A program made the position numbers and the translations under genes. The notes below the pieces were generated by a model. It saw nothing but the letters and a program-made list of their open reading frames with translations. It was not told where the DNA came from and ran no database searches. Shown here one piece after another: positions 11,228-23,984 of a DNA stretch of 64,000 nt. The stretch spans positions 62,001 through 126,000 of the forward strand of contig JABYQS010000062.1 in assembly GCA_022592435.1 (NCBI GenBank), read 5' to 3'. Position 1 is the stretch's first letter, and each line of letters opens with the position of its first letter. The stretch comes from Cerioporus squamosus (lineage: Eukaryota; Basidiomycota; Agaricomycetes; Polyporales; Polyporaceae).

Positions 11228-12962
11228 ATGTCCCCCCGACCCTTCGCACTCCTTTCCCTAATCTGTCTAGGATATATTCAGGCATGTTCAGCCAACTTCA
11301 CGTTCACGTACGGTGCGGCAACATCGTGTGACGACTTACATGTGTCTTGGACGGGTACGACATTTCTTGCATCCTATCGTCGCCTCGCACTGATCTCTCT
11401 ATGTCAAGGGGGCACCCCACCTTTCCGGCTAACTTTCGTGCCGGTGTGTACCGTCAATTGCTGCTTGCATCCCTGCTAGTTGACGTGCTTGCAGTCGTTT
11501 CAAGTCAAAATTGATGTGAACCTTCCCGCCGATGCCTTCAGTAACAACCACGGATATTTCCCCGCGCCCGTTACACTGAGACCGAGCAACAAGACCGTCG
11601 TTGTTATGTCCGACGCTAATGGGTTCGGCTCGGGAGGAGTTTCTCCCCTGATCACAGTGGGCAACTCGCTGCACGCGGGAGCATCATGCGACAGAGACGA
11701 CAATATCAGTACGTTCTTTTGTCTTCATGCATGTTTGTTTCCTTGTTCCGACCCGCCATCATCTCTTAGAGAACAACTTCCGGTTCAGCGCGAACGATGC
11801 TCTTATTCAGTGCAAGTGTGTGATCGCCCACTAGAGCCCCCCGCACGAAGTTTGATTATCTGACTGGATCGTTTCTCAGTCCATTCTTGTTCAAGGATTA
11901 CGAGAACGCGACCCAGCCCGTCCAGATCACGGTCAGTTTTCCTTTAGAACCTCAGCGGAAGTATACTTACTTCGCCTGCAGGGCGTGGTGATTGGTGGCT
12001 CTACCTTCGTCCTCAACCCACCCACCGGCTCAAAGAACTTCAGCTGGGTCGCAAATGTTGCTGCAGGCACGGAGCTCCTCTTCTACATGACGGATTCCGC
12101 GGGTCAACAGGGAGGGACCTCGAGTGTCTTGAAAGTCCAGCAGTCCGAAAACGCATCATGTCTGGACAGCAGCTCACCCACTACCTCTGCCCACCCACCC
12201 TCCTCTACGGCCACGTCGACGGGCGCACAGACAGGCAATGTTTCTGGCTCATCATCTACATCACAGATCAAAACGGGCACTCTTGTCGCGGCTGTCGTCG
12301 TTCCCGTGGTTGTAGGGACGGTACTTGTTATCGCTGCTCTTGTTTGGTACCGCCGTCTCCGTCGTCAAGGAGGCGTCAGGGTCCTTGGGAGTTCCCAACG
12401 GCCGGAGATAGATCTCATGAAGGGCGATGCAGACGGACCTCGGGACATGAGGGACATCGGATCACCAGGTTCCGCCGTCCCTCTCCTCCACGGCCGGTCG
12501 CCCAGCGCGGATGGCGCGATGGTCTTTGATAGTTATTTCCCGCGCCTGCCCACCTCTGCGACCACATCTCAGTTCACGGAACACCTACCCCCGGCATCCA
12601 TCTACTCCGATTCTACGCAGGGATATCAATACGGTGCTATGTCTGTGTACGGGTCAAGCCATGGCAGCTCCTCGCAGTACGGCGGTGCTCCGGGCCCGTC
12701 AGTCGGTTACGCCAGTGCCATGCGTCCAGACGGCGAGAGCAGGGGACGTCGCAAGGCCGCTGAGGCTGGTGTCTTGACGCCGCCTGGATACCAACCTCCC
12801 GCGTTCATCCTGCACACCGACATCGAAGACAGCATTCCGCCTCCAGTCCAGGAGGTCGTCGAACTCCCGCCGCAATACAGCGAACGCCACGCCGCGCCGC
12901 CTGTAGCGTCTGGCTCTGCTCCGCAGGCACATGCTAGCGATCCTTCTTCGCCGCAGCCATAG
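11228..12962 (+). CDS. Secreted, membrane-anchored Ser/Thr-rich surface protein, copy A
   Basis: Function unknown; a basidiomycete family with a signal peptide, a beta-rich ectodomain, a Ser/Thr linker, one membrane helix and a long disordered cytoplasmic tail. Exon 1 (11228-11354) encodes the signal peptide and FTFTYGAATSCDD; the micro-exon 11409-11443 gives GGTPPFRLTFVP; exon 3 starts at 11495 (SFQVKIDVNLP), followed by short exons (NNFRFSANDALIQC, then PFLFKDYENATQP) and a long last exon from about 11983. Cys residues recur at CDD, ASCDRDD, LIQC and ASCLDS and could form disulphides. The helix is TLVAAVVVPVVVGTVLVIA, flanked by basic RRLRRQ. The tail has ILHTDIEDSIPPP and VVELPPQYSER, a PPxY-like motif of possible WW-domain binding. 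A close paralogue lies at 14692. Exon borders in the middle are approximate. Confidence 0.8.
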
Positions 12963-14691
12963 CAGTCTGTGTCCATCGCTGTCGCCGTTGTTGCTCTCTC
13001 GTGCCATAGTGGGACCAATATGTCTGCTCCTGCTGAACCCGCCAAGGACGCGCTGCTGTTACTTACCTTATTCTTTGTCGATGTATCATTCTCTCATTAG
13101 TCCGCTGGCTCGGTCTCCCGCCTCACCCTCTAGCTGCCTCTGTAGTATAACGCCGACTCGGACTTTCCATCATTGCAGTGAGCAACTTGAACAATATGAT
13201 AGCACGACTCGACTTGTACTGCCGGTGGGGTTTCCGTCAACTGACTTCCGAGTCATACTTCCTGGACAACTCCGTCTTGTTCGAAAGAAATCAGGTCAAC
13301 CCGGCATTTGCAGATGGCAATGCAGAGTCGGGCCTGCCGCTTGAATAAGTAGTCCTGTAAGCCGGAAGAACCGGCCCTAAACGCTAAAGTCATCTTACTA
13401 GACGCCCCCAGCAAACGCGGAGATCGCGGACTTGTACATAGGACTTGTGGCGAACTTATTCAATTACCTTCTCCTCCTCCTCGTACGTCGTCTTGCATTC
13501 GTTGCCTCTGACAGCCTCTAGCAGTACGCCCGCCTTACACGTGGACCTGATGGTGCGCAGGTAACTGAGCGGAGACCTCGGGCGATGGACGGGGGCGATG
13601 AGCTTCAAGTTGCTTCGGTACACAGCCATCGCACCTTCGAGAGCTGGTGCGTTGGCAATACTCGGCAGGGAACCTTCGCTGCAGATTGACCTAATCCTAA
13701 TTGTCGGTACAGGAGCTTGGGACTTCTATCTTGCTGCGATGCGCTCATGCGGCTAGGGCGCTGCATCGTGGTCGCAGTGTGGAGCCTTACCTACCGTGAC
13801 TACATGAGTACGTATACCTTCGGGGCCTAGACCCCTGATTGAAGAAACAATTCGCAATCATAGTCTGTCTGACCATCCTGCATGGTATCTGATACATGAC
13901 CTAGGCTTGTCTTCGTTGCTCTTGCGAGCAGGTAAGCCCTCGCGGAAGGCCACGCTTATTCAGGGACAAGTCGCTGGTTCGAGCTCATACCTCCTCCAAT
14001 CGAAGGATCCGAGCTTGTCTTTGCCGCCTCGCTATAAAACCCGTTCTATGACGAGGGCAGAACACCGCCGAGACACGTCGAAGGCGTTGCTCACGGACGG
14101 GAACCTCATCAGTCACAGTTGGTGCCTTGTACGGCCGTCGGTACGTATTCATCAATGGGCGGGCTCACATGCGTGCAGGACGAGCGTAGCGCTGATACTC
14201 AGGAAACAGGGGCCTGTTCCAAGTCATTGCCTCCAGCAATACTCAAAGTACGTTGATGCAGTAGAACTTTTGGTTCTCACGTTGTCGCTTTCAACCTTGG
14301 AGCCCGCGGAGAACACCTCAGACGGCGCCGCAACAGCGACATACATACTTCAAGCTCATATCTCTCCCGTGTCGTGCTGAGAAGACCTCGAATCGATCAC
14401 CTCGGCCTCTTAGGCCCATAATGCGGTTCATCGTGGCGTACATCATGTATGGGTTCCCATACGCCCACAGTTGCAGATGTTCATACACAAAACTTTCCAT
14501 GATATCGCCCTCGCAGTTACCAGCGCCGTCATCTCCCTTTCCCTATCGCGTGCTCCCCTGCTGTGCAAAGGCTCGTCCCCGCGCTCTTCGGTGCGGTTCT
14601 TATAGCCTCTCCTCCCCTCTGCCCGTGAGTCTGAGTCGTCTTCAAGGCACCCATTTGCACGATCGCCCCTCCGCATCCCTCCGTGCTCTCA
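12963..14691. other. Intergenic region between the two surface-protein paralogues
   Basis: No gene is supportable. The right half (about 14170-14690) is the copied 5' flank described for 10.0-11.2 kb, including a TATA-like TTCTTATAG near 14597. A further TATA-like CTATAAAAC sits near 14032 with no gene following it. The left half shows nothing recognisable. Confidence 0.45.
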
Positions 14692-16439
14692 ATGTTGACC
14701 CGACCCTTCGGACTTGTTCTTCTGATCTGTCTGGGGTCCATCCAGGCATGCGCGGCCAACTTCACGTTCACATATGGCGCAGCAACGGAGTGCGACGACT
14801 TCGACTTCTCATGGACAGGTACCAGTGCATATCCACTCTGCATCCCTAACGTCACTGACCGAACTCTTTGTGGTGTAGGGGGAACCCCACCTTTCACGCT
14901 AACCTTTGTTCCGGTGTGTATCATGACTCTTCTTTTCGGATCCGTATTGAACTGATGCACCTACAGTCCTACCAAACCAAGATCACCGTGGTCATTCCTG
15001 ATAGTGCCTTCAGCAACAGTCATGGGTCTTACACCACACCTATGCGACTGTCGGCGGGCAACGAGACAGTCGTCGTCATGTCCGACTCTACTGGATTCGG
15101 TTCAGGAGGAGTTTCGCCCCTGTTCAAAGTGGGCAACTCGGTACGACACTTGCCATGCGGCATCAAAGATGATCCCCGTACGTCCTCCACTATTCCTTGT
15201 GTTCATGGATCCCTCTGACAAGCTGGTATCCTTCATCAGATAACGACTTCTACTTCAACATTGACAATCCTTTTACCCAGTGCAGGTGAGTCATCGATCA
15301 CCTTCGGTGGCATGTACTTCTGACCGTGCTTGCTTCCTTCTCAGTGATGTCACATTCAGTTGGGACAAAGATGTCATACAACCCGTACAGATTACGGTTA
15401 GTCTCCCAGCAGATCCACAGCGGATGTTCACTCACTTCTCCTGCAGGGCGTAGTGGCTGGCGGCTCCACTTTTGTCCTCAACCCAGAAAACGGTTCGCAT
15501 ATATTCGACTGGAAGGTGAACATTGTCGGCGGCACGCAGGTGCTCTTCTTCATGACCGATTCCGGAGCTCGACAGGGAGGGACCGAGAGTGTCATGACCG
15601 TCCTGCAATCCGGAGACATGTCATGTCTGGGTAGCGGATCGCCCGCTTCTGTTACCAACCCGCCCGCCTCCACGAGCACGCAGACAGGCACTGCTTCTGC
15701 CTCCTCGTCCGCATCCCACATCAGCACGGGCACCCTTGTCGCGGCCATTGTCGCTCCCGTGGTTGCAGTGACGATGCTCGCTATTGGTACCATCATCTGG
15801 TACTGCCGTCGCCGCCGCAATAGGGGTGTCACGGTCCTTGGGGGCAGGTCCAAACAGCCAGAGGTAGACCTCACGAAGGGCGACGCAGACGCACCTGGGC
15901 ACATGCGGGAAGTCGTGTCCCCGACTTCCACCGTTGCGTTCCTCCACGGCCGTTCACCGAGCGCGGATGGGACGACGACACTTGGCAGTTACGACCCGCG
16001 CTTGCCCACCTCCGCGACCACGTCGCAGTTCACTGAGTTCCAGCACGCTCCAGCATCTGTCTATTCTGATTCTACGCAGGGACACATATACGCGTACGGT
16101 CCTATGTCTCCCTACGGGTCGAGTTTTGGCGGTTCCTCGCAGCACGGCGGCACTCCGGGACCAGCAGTCGCCTACGGCAGTGGTACTGGCATGCGTCCAG
16201 ATGGTGACAGCGGGCCGCCCCGCAAGGCCGCTGAGGCTGGTGTCTTGACTCCGCCGGGCCACCAAGCTCCTGCACAGTTCATCCTCCACACCGACATAGG
16301 AGACTCCATTCCGCCGCCCGTCAGCGAGGTGGTCGAACTCCCGCCGCAGTATAGCGAACGCCGTGCTGGGACGCCTGTAGCGTTCGATTCAGAGTCGCAG
16401 CCGCACGCCGATCACCCCTCTTTGCCACAAGCACAGTAG
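14692..16439 (+). CDS. Secreted, membrane-anchored Ser/Thr-rich surface protein, copy B
   Basis: Tandem paralogue of the gene at 11228 in the same orientation, with the same intron layout: exon 1 14692-14818 (signal peptide, FTFTYGAATECDDF), micro-exon 14879-14913 (GGTPPFTLTFVP), exon 3 from 14967, two short exons, and a long last exon from about 15448. The ectodomain, single helix (TLVAAIVAPVVAVTMLAIG), basic stop-transfer (RRRRNR) and tail motifs HGRSPSADG, SQFTEF, GVLTPPGHQ, ILHTDIGDSIPPP and VVELPPQYSER are conserved with copy A, while the Ser-rich linker is not. Conservation of the tail argues it has a cytoplasmic job and is not mere spacer. I chose the ATG at 14692 because it aligns with copy A's start. 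Ligand and role unknown. Confidence 0.8.
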
Positions 16440-17322
16440 TCTGCGTTCTGCGGCACCGTTGTGGCGGTCCTCTCATTCGATGGTCTACAGGGCTATCTAC
16501 CTTTGTTGTACCTGCGGACGGCTCAGTTGATATCGTGTTATGCCCTGTCCATGTATCCTTCTATCCCACTCCCGCCTCCGTGTCAGCCTGTCTTCGCCTT
16601 GCCTGCGATTTTTCGTCTTGGACTTTGACGTACAGTGTTCCGTATTCGTTTGCATAACGACAGTGAATGAATCACGACGGTCTACGGCCCCCATCTGCTC
16701 TGCGAGACTCGAATGTTGCGGTTGCTAGCTCGGAAGGGCCTCCCAGCTCGTGGGCAAGATGACGACGTACACGGTCAGCGGATGCGCCATACAGGAAGAC
16801 TGAGAGATCGCGGCGCTGGCACACCAGGTCCCCTCAGAGTCCGAGCAGTCCACATAATCCCATCGTGCCGATGAATTGGTCACCCTCCTTGGCGACAACG
16901 CACTACCACCTGAGCTGCGGAGGCTTCCATCTCTCAGCGGGGGCGCATCTGTTCGGGCTGCTCAAGCGGCGAACTCACCGTGGCGTCTCACGGTGCATGG
17001 AGCGTGTCTATCCCGTACGACCACCTGAGCGCCCTATGACGGTCTCCACAATCACCTTGGAACACGGTAGCAGTCAGAATCCGTTGGACTTGCGTTAACC
17101 CAAACTGAACGAATTGAGAAATAGCGGCATGTCGGCTTGCGACGCTTCGCGTGTCTCGCAGTCTTGGTTAGTAGTCCTACTTCCCATCACAATATAGCAC
17201 ACGGACTCACGATGGAGCAGGCTCACGGGATGCAACGGGCTGCGGCCTATATATTGCAAGCTATACGTCCGTAACAGATGCGTTGTTGCTAGCCTGCGTA
17301 CGCTGAACGACAACAAACCCCC
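16440..17322. other. Intergenic region upstream of glyoxal oxidase copy 2
   Basis: No gene is supportable. A TATA-like CTATATATTG lies at 17247-17256, about 70 bp before the ATG at 17323. Confidence 0.5.
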
Positions 17323-19216
17323 ATGGCTAACACCTTGTTCCTGGCTCTGTCGCTCTTGGCACCTCTCGTGAGGCTTGCGGAAGCAAACCCCTTCCCAGCT
17401 CCGGGGTTGACTCGCAACTGGGCCTTGCCTCGGGCTCCCGGGTGGACGTTCGACACCAAGAACGAGACTTCGGGCATTGTCGCGCTCGAGTCTATCGTTG
17501 TCTCGCCCACCTTGGCGCTCTTCTTCGATCGCGCCTCCGACGACCCGCTGCAAATCAACGGTCACTCAGCATGGGGTGCCCTCTGGAACCTCGAGACGAG
17601 CAACGTTACCGCAATCGACGTCGTCACCAACTCGTTCTGCGCAGGCGGCGCACTGCTCAGCAATGGGACTATGGTGCGCCACACGCCTTCGTCCGCTAGT
17701 GATCTGAAGACTGACATCTTCATGCCAAGGCGAGCATAGGCGGTGACCAGACCGGGTTCCAGGGGAATCCAATCATCAAGCCAGGTAATCAAGCCATCCG
17801 CCTGCTGGGGCCATGCTCGTCTCCTACGGGCGAGAGCTGCACTCTCTTCGAGGACCCGAACTTGGTCCTCTTGGCCGAGCGGTGGTATCCCTCCGCAATC
17901 CGCATCTTCGACGGCAGTCTGCTGATCGCAGGAGGGATGCACTTCGAGGCGGTGTTTTACAACGTCGCCCCCGAGAATAGCTTTGAGTTCTTCCCGCGCA
18001 AGGAGGAGTCCGTCCGTCCGTCCGCGTTCCTGGAACGTGCGCTCCCAGCTAACCTGTTCCCGCGGTACGTACTTCTCTGCCTTCCCTGTGACGAGTGTGA
18101 AGCTTACGAAGTGGGCTACAATAGCCTCATTGCGTTGCCCGATGGGAAGATCTTCATGATCGCAAACAACCAGACGATCATCTACGATGTCGAGGCGAAC
18201 ACAGAGACCGTCCTTCCCGAGCTTCCGAATGGCGTCCGTGTCACGAACCCCATCGACGGCTCTGCTATCCTGCTACCGCTCTCGCCGCCTGACTTCACTC
18301 CAGAAGTTCTGGTCTGCGGCGGCACCATCATTGACGACACCATCCAGCCGGGGAACCTCTCTTCACAGATCCCCGCGACTACGCAGTGCTCGCGCATCAC
18401 GGTCACCCCCGAAGGCATCGCGAAGGGCTGGGAGGTCGAGCACATGCTCGAGGGTCGCACCATGCACGAGCTGCTCCACATCCCGAACGGCCAGATCCTC
18501 ATCACCAACGGGGCCGGCACCGGCTTCGCGGGCTTCAACAGCGTGCAAGACACGATCGGAAACTCGAACTCAGACCATGCCGTTCTCGTCCCGTCCATCT
18601 ACACTCCCGACGCGCCGCTCGGGCAGCGCATCAGCAATCAGGGCATGCCCTCGTCCGGGATCGCTCGTCTGTACCACTCGACCGCCACGCTCACTCCTCA
18701 GGGGAACTTCCTCATCGGAGGGAGCAACCCGAACAACGGCACAGTCGTTGGGGCGGGAGTCAAGTTCCCGAGCGAGTTCCGCATCCAGACGCTTGACCCG
18801 CCCTTCATGTCCGTCCCGCGACCGCAGATCGTGAGCATGCCGGAGAAGCTAGCGTTCAACCAGAGCTTCACAGTCCCCATCTCCCTCCCGAGCTCGTTGA
18901 GGAGTCCTGACGCGAACGTCCAAGGTACGGGTAACATCTTTGGGGCGAGAGATACAGAACATGCGCTGACAATCCCCGTGCAGTGGCACTCATGGATCTC
19001 GGATTCTCGACTCACGGCTTCCATGCAGGAGCGCGTCTCGTATTCATGGATGCGAAGATATCGTCTGACGGAAAGACACTCACCTTCGTCACGCCCCCGA
19101 ACGGTCGTGTCTACCCGCCCGGACCAGCGACTGTCTTCTTGACGGTGGACGACGTCACCAGCGAGGGAGCCTGGGTTATGATGGGAAGTGGGAATGCCCC
19201 GCCGACCCTCGAATGA
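17323..19216 (+). CDS. glx: Secreted glyoxal oxidase (AA5_1), copy 2
   Basis: Same extracellular H2O2-generating role as copy 1. Four exons (17323-17673, 17730-18064, 18125-18924, 18984-19216) give 572 aa; introns fall at the same positions as in the other copies. The N-terminus is longer, with a signal peptide ending near AEA followed by about 20 extra residues before APGWTFD. Family residues are present: Cys in NSFCAGG, Tyr in ERWYPSA, Tyr-His in ARLYHST and His in [10 protein letters not shown]. The first acceptor reads CCAAG, a less usual AAG acceptor, but it keeps the frame and the GTM-ASIGGD alignment. Copy 3 follows about 1.3 kb downstream in the same direction. The sequence looks intact. 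Confidence 0.92.
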
Positions 19217-20392
19217 GCGCGAAGACGAGGAGCCGCAAGCTTTTAAAAGTCAATAGCAACTTGTACGATCAGCACGAGAATTCGAAGCTCACTCCAAGTT
19301 CGTATATACGGGATTTCGGACCCGACACTTCGCCACATGCGCGTGGACGCATAGTAATCATTTCTTGCTCGTGAAGCTCTTGCTGGAAATGACTTGGTGT
19401 CCTTTTTTCAGAGGTTTTCTGTGCAAGAAGGCACGGTCGTCGTTGGGAGAACGTTGAATGTCGTTAGGATAGTGCACTAGTACTGGGACTTGTACTTCCC
19501 AGTGATACTTACGACGCTTGCGGGAATAAAAGAGAGTTGAAATCTACGTAAGTAGTTCGATCTCCGCTATTAGCACCGATCATCAAACTCGGAACTCCGA
19601 CGTTCACTGGGTGCGGTCGTGACTGTTACGGTAACGGAAGTGACTTGCTGGGAGTCACATCATACGAGTCGGGACTCGGCTTAAGTTGGAGCTTGCCACG
19701 TCGCACCCATCCTCGACGTCGGACGGTCTTCAGTCCGGATCTTACGCGGCCAGAAGGACGCAGGACTTACATCACTTTGACTGACGACTTCCGCCGGGTA
19801 CGCAGGGAAACGGACAGCCGTCCAGAGCTGCAGTACCGTTGCTACGGAACATTCCCAGAGACGTGATAACATATTGAGAAGACCTAGGTTCGAAGAGCAC
19901 AGCCTGCCATGTCAATATGTCAATCCCATGTTGAGGTAAGTTACGCTTTGCCTCCTCCTACTACGTGCGATAAATGACGGTGTCTTCAGTCAGATGGTCC
20001 CCGCGCGGTCCCACAGCTAGTGTTGCAGTTGCTGAGAACCCTGATGGGTGGGTGAACGCCAAGATATCTGCGATGTAGCCCTCGCAATGGCATATCACTT
20101 CATGCGTTGAACGTGCGCCCGCAAAACTGCATCTGAGCACACCGTCCCACGAGCCATGGGACATGTGCCTTCGACACGACCACCTGAGGCCCGTTCACCC
20201 CCACACATGGATCCAACTCAACGGGGAAGGCGGATGTTACATTCAGTGTGCGCCGCACCTGCGCAGCCGGCGGAGGTCCTGGCGTGGCCGCCGTGGTAGC
20301 GTCCGCATCACAGTAAGCAAGTCCGTCCCACCATGATCAAGTTCGCTGACCAAGTCTGCGCATCAGTTTCTCGGAAAGCTACGGGAGCAGGC
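19217..20392. other. Intergenic region between glyoxal oxidase copies 2 and 3
   Basis: About 1.2 kb with only short, unrecognisable frames; nothing else seen. Confidence 0.5.
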
Positions 20393-20401
20393 ACTATAAG
20401 A
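20393..20401 (+). promoter_or_regulatory. TATA-like box of glyoxal oxidase copy 3
   Basis: CTATAAGAG lies about 80 bp upstream of the ATG at 20481, a spacing similar to that of copies 1 and 2. Confidence 0.45.
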
Positions 20402-20480
20402 GCACCTCGCTCCCTGTCGCATCCGTCACCGCAGAGCATCTGCTGGTACAGCATCCCAACTGGGTCGACCCACCGCCATC

Positions 20481-22329
20481 ATGACTCCGATCTCGCTCGC
20501 TCTCGTCCCTCTTCTCGCTGCGATAGCCAACGCTGCGCCGTCCGCGCCAGGATGGCGGTTCGACCTGAAGCAAGTCAACTCCGGCATCACTGCATTAGAA
20601 TCCATCGTCGTCTCACCGAATCTCGCCGTCTTCTTCGACCGTGCTTCGAACGATCCGCTGCAGGTCAACAACCATTCGGCATGGGGTGCACTTTGGAACC
20701 TCCAGGACAGCACGGTGACGCCGCTTGAACTCTTGACCAACTCATTCTGCGCTAGCGGCGCCTTGATCAGCAATGGCACTATGGTAAGTGCTTCGCTGGC
20801 ACGCTATGATGTCTTGAAGACTCGTTCTGACGTCGCCCGCAGGTCAGTGTCGGCGGCGATCCCAACGGCTTCGTGGGCAATCCTGGCATCCAGTCCGGTA
20901 CACAGGCTATCCGTATCTTCGAGCCGTGCGCGTCGCCTACCGGTGAAGGTTGCACCGTCTTCGAAGATCCGGCGAACCTCCACCTCCTCGAGAAGCGGTG
21001 GTACCCTTCCTCTGTGCGAATCTTCGACGGCAGTCTCATGATTGTTGGCGGTATGCACGAGGACGCCGCTTTCTACAACATCGACCCCGCGCTCAGCTTC
21101 GAGTTCTTCCCACCCAAGGAGGACGCGCCGCGGCCATCCGAGTTTCTGAAACGCAGTCTCCCCACGAACCTGTTCCCGCGGTACGCATCCTTGCTTCTCA
21201 GGGTCGAGTGATATACTCACAGCACCTCATAGCATCTTCGCTCTGCCCGACGGCAAGGTCTTCATGGTTGCCAACAATCGGTCAAGCATTTACGACATTG
21301 AGGCCAACACCGAAACGGCTCTCCCTGACATCCCCAATGGAGTCCGCGTCACGAACCCCATGGACGGCTCTGCGATTCTCCTCCCCCTCTCTCCTCCCGA
21401 CTTCGTTCCGGAGGTTCTCATTTGCGGTGGGTCCCAAACCGACGACCGGATCCAGCCGGCAAATCTCTCTTCGCAAATTCCCGCGACGTCTCAATGCTCC
21501 CGCATCACTCTCACGCCTGAGGGTATTGCCAAGGGATGGGAAGTCGAGCATATGCTCGAGGGCCGCACGATGCCAGAGCTCGTCCACCTCCCCAACGGCC
21601 AAGTTCTCATCGCGAACGGTGCACGCACTGGCTTCGCTGCCATCGCACAGGTCCCCGACGCCATCGGGAACTCGAACGCGGACCACGCTGTGTTCACGCC
21701 GTCCCTCTACACACCTACTGCTCCCCTCGGACGGCGCATCAGCAATGCTGGTATGCCCACATCCAACATAGCGCGCATCTACCACTCGAGCATCACCCTC
21801 ACGCCGCAGGGCAACTTCCTCGTCGCTGGCAGCAACCCGAACCCGAACTTTACCGCTCCAGCCCCGGGGGTCAAGTTCCCCAGCGAGCTGCGCGTCCAGA
21901 CGCTCGACCCGCCCTTTATGTTCGTCGAGCGGCCGAAGATCCTGAACACTCCGGAGAAGCTCGGGTTCGGCAAACGTGTTACCGTACCCGTGTCCATCCC
22001 ATCCTCGCTGAGCCGTCCTGGTGCGAAGGTCCAGGGTGAGTACTCTGTTCCACGGATAGAGCATGAGCGTGAGAAGGATGCTAACCCAACACGTAGTCTC
22101 TCTCATGGACCTCGGCTTCTCGAGCCACGCGTTCCACTCGGGTGCCCGCCTGGTCTTCATGGATGCGACCCTTTCTCGCGACGGAAAGTCGCTCACGTTC
22201 ACGACCCCTCCGAGCGGTCGTGTCTATCCTCCTGGTCCTGCTACTATCTTCCTCACTATCGACGATGTATCGAGCGAGGGTGCTTGGGTGATGATGGGCA
22301 GCGGTAACTCGCCGCCGACCCTTGAGTGA
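20481..22329 (+). CDS. glx: Secreted glyoxal oxidase (AA5_1), copy 3
   Basis: Third tandem paralogue, 558 aa from four exons (20481-20783, 20843-21180, 21233-22035, 22097-22329). The signal peptide is about 18 residues (cleavage near ANA). Family residues are visible: Cys in NSFCASG, Tyr in KRWYPSS, Tyr-His in ARIYHSS and His in [10 protein letters not shown]. It differs from copies 1 and 2 around the late His (SSHAFHSG against STHGFH), close to the copper site, so substrate preference may differ. It ends GNSPPTLE like the others. Extracellular aldehyde oxidase role as for copy 1. Confidence 0.92.
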
Positions 22330-22593
22330 GTCTCGAGGGATGTCCGCGCTACTGACAACGTACGTACGAGAGCATGCATACAGACCAAGCTCCGCCAATA
22401 TTATTGTTCATATAAGTAGGAGATCTAGTGCGTTACTCCGAGCCCTCTTGCAGTTTTGACTTTTCGCCAATCTAAAGGAAGATAAGATACTCAATGAGAT
22501 AAGATAACCAGTCACCCAGTACTTGTTCTCCTCCGACTCGCAACCTCTCCTGTGTTTTCGACCTCTGTACTGCATACGCGATCTCATCTAGTC

Positions 22594-23625
22594 ATGGCGA
22601 CTTACCCGGGGCTCAAAAGCCTCCCTCCACCCACAATGCGGGCTTTTCGGGCGTCCCAGCACTACGACCAGTAGGCTACATTCGCGATCGGACGCAACCA
22701 CGCCTCCTGGTTCCTCATCTTCTCGCAGGCATACGGGATGTCTCTCAAGCGCGCCGAGCTCTGCCTGAACTATGTCACGTCCGACCCCTCCACTATTGGC
22801 GCCGTGTGTCCGGAAACTGGCCGCCATATGTTCACCGTCGGCGGTACGGTGGGCGAAGAAGTGCTCGAGACGCTCCTGGACCTGCGGGACGACCAAGGGA
22901 AGCCTGCGGTTACGGTCGTGAAGAGGTACGAGCCCGGCCGCAGGGATGGCAAGCTGGCTGAGGCGCGCGTCGAGCTTCCGAATCCTGAGCTCGCGTATGC
23001 GTGTGCGCACTGCGGGCGCTGGGAGAACGAACATCAAGGAGTGAAGTTCAAGCGGTGCTCGGGCTGCAAAGTGCGATATTATTGCATTCCACTGGTGAGT
23101 CATCATTCTTCTGCGTGCAGCATAGCTCTCACATGACGGCGCGGACAGTGTCAGAAGGAGGATTGGACGTCGAAGTACCACAAGGGTGACTGCGAACTGC
23201 TTCGACAGGGGAAGGCGCACGAGGTAGAGATGCGGAGGAAGCTGCACGGCAACGATTGGTTCCACCACAGTCCTCTCGGTTCGTCGTTACGCCCTCGCAA
23301 TGTTCTTCGTCGTCAGCCTGAAGCTGATGTTTCTCTCACAGCTCGGGATAACAAGTACGTCAACCCTGGTCAACAGAATTTCTTCGACAAGACATTGGCC
23401 CGCGAAGACTGGGTCCTCATGGCACATGGCGTGTACGCGCCTCCGCGCGATGTCCCCGACTCCGCGGTGAAGAAGTTCAACTTCGACCAGCATTCCCTTG
23501 GGTTTGATGAGAAGCTTCGGATGCAGATGCTGCAGAACTTCTGTGAGCGCGAGGAGGTACTGGCGCACAAGGAAATCACGCGAAGGTTGCGCAAGTACCC
23601 TGCCCCGAGATCTCCGGCGAATTGA
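22594..23625 (+). CDS. MYND zinc-finger protein with an in-frame TAG near the N-terminus
   Basis: Probable protein-interaction factor. The zinc finger reads CAHCGRW, then CSGCKVRYYC, and after an intron (23095-23148) CQKEDW and HKGDC, the normal MYND spacing of C-C, C-C, C-C and H-C. Upstream is a conserved-looking region (MFTVGGTVGEEVLETLLDLR); downstream, after a probable intron that is also open (about 23279-23340), comes ARDNKYVNPGQQNFFD and a charged C-terminus ending RSPAN. An ATG at 22594 opens the same frame, but a TAG at 22672-22674 interrupts it, and coding-like sequence (FAIGRNHASWFLIFSQAYG) continues after the stop. Translation may instead start at the ATG at 22738, giving a shorter protein, or the gene may be a young pseudogene. 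Function beyond the finger is unknown. Confidence 0.7.
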
Positions 23626-23984
23626 GGGACCCTTACCATCGCCGTACATGCGAGCGATGTTGACCCTCCTGTTGTGAAGACTAGACTGGGTACGCAGCTC
23701 AACGACGATGTCCTCGAGGAGAGTGAAGACTTATCTCGTCGCGATTGGGACGGTCCACAACCGGGTCCGTAGGCGATACCCTCCGTATGTATGCTGTAAA
23801 CGTGTAATATTCGTAGAGTATACCGCATTGTATCGACCGACGGAGTTGAACAGAGTAGCAGGATTGATAATGAGCAGACGCTGCATGCGCGCGGAGTCGC
23901 AGACTGTGTCGAAGCATCGCGACAACAGCCAAACGTACATCAACGGAGCGCAACGAACTCATCTGCAGATGGACCACAAGTCAG
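23626..23984. other. Convergent intergenic region
   Basis: Lies between the 3' ends of the MYND gene and the F-box-like gene. Nothing recognisable beyond short frames. Confidence 0.4.
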
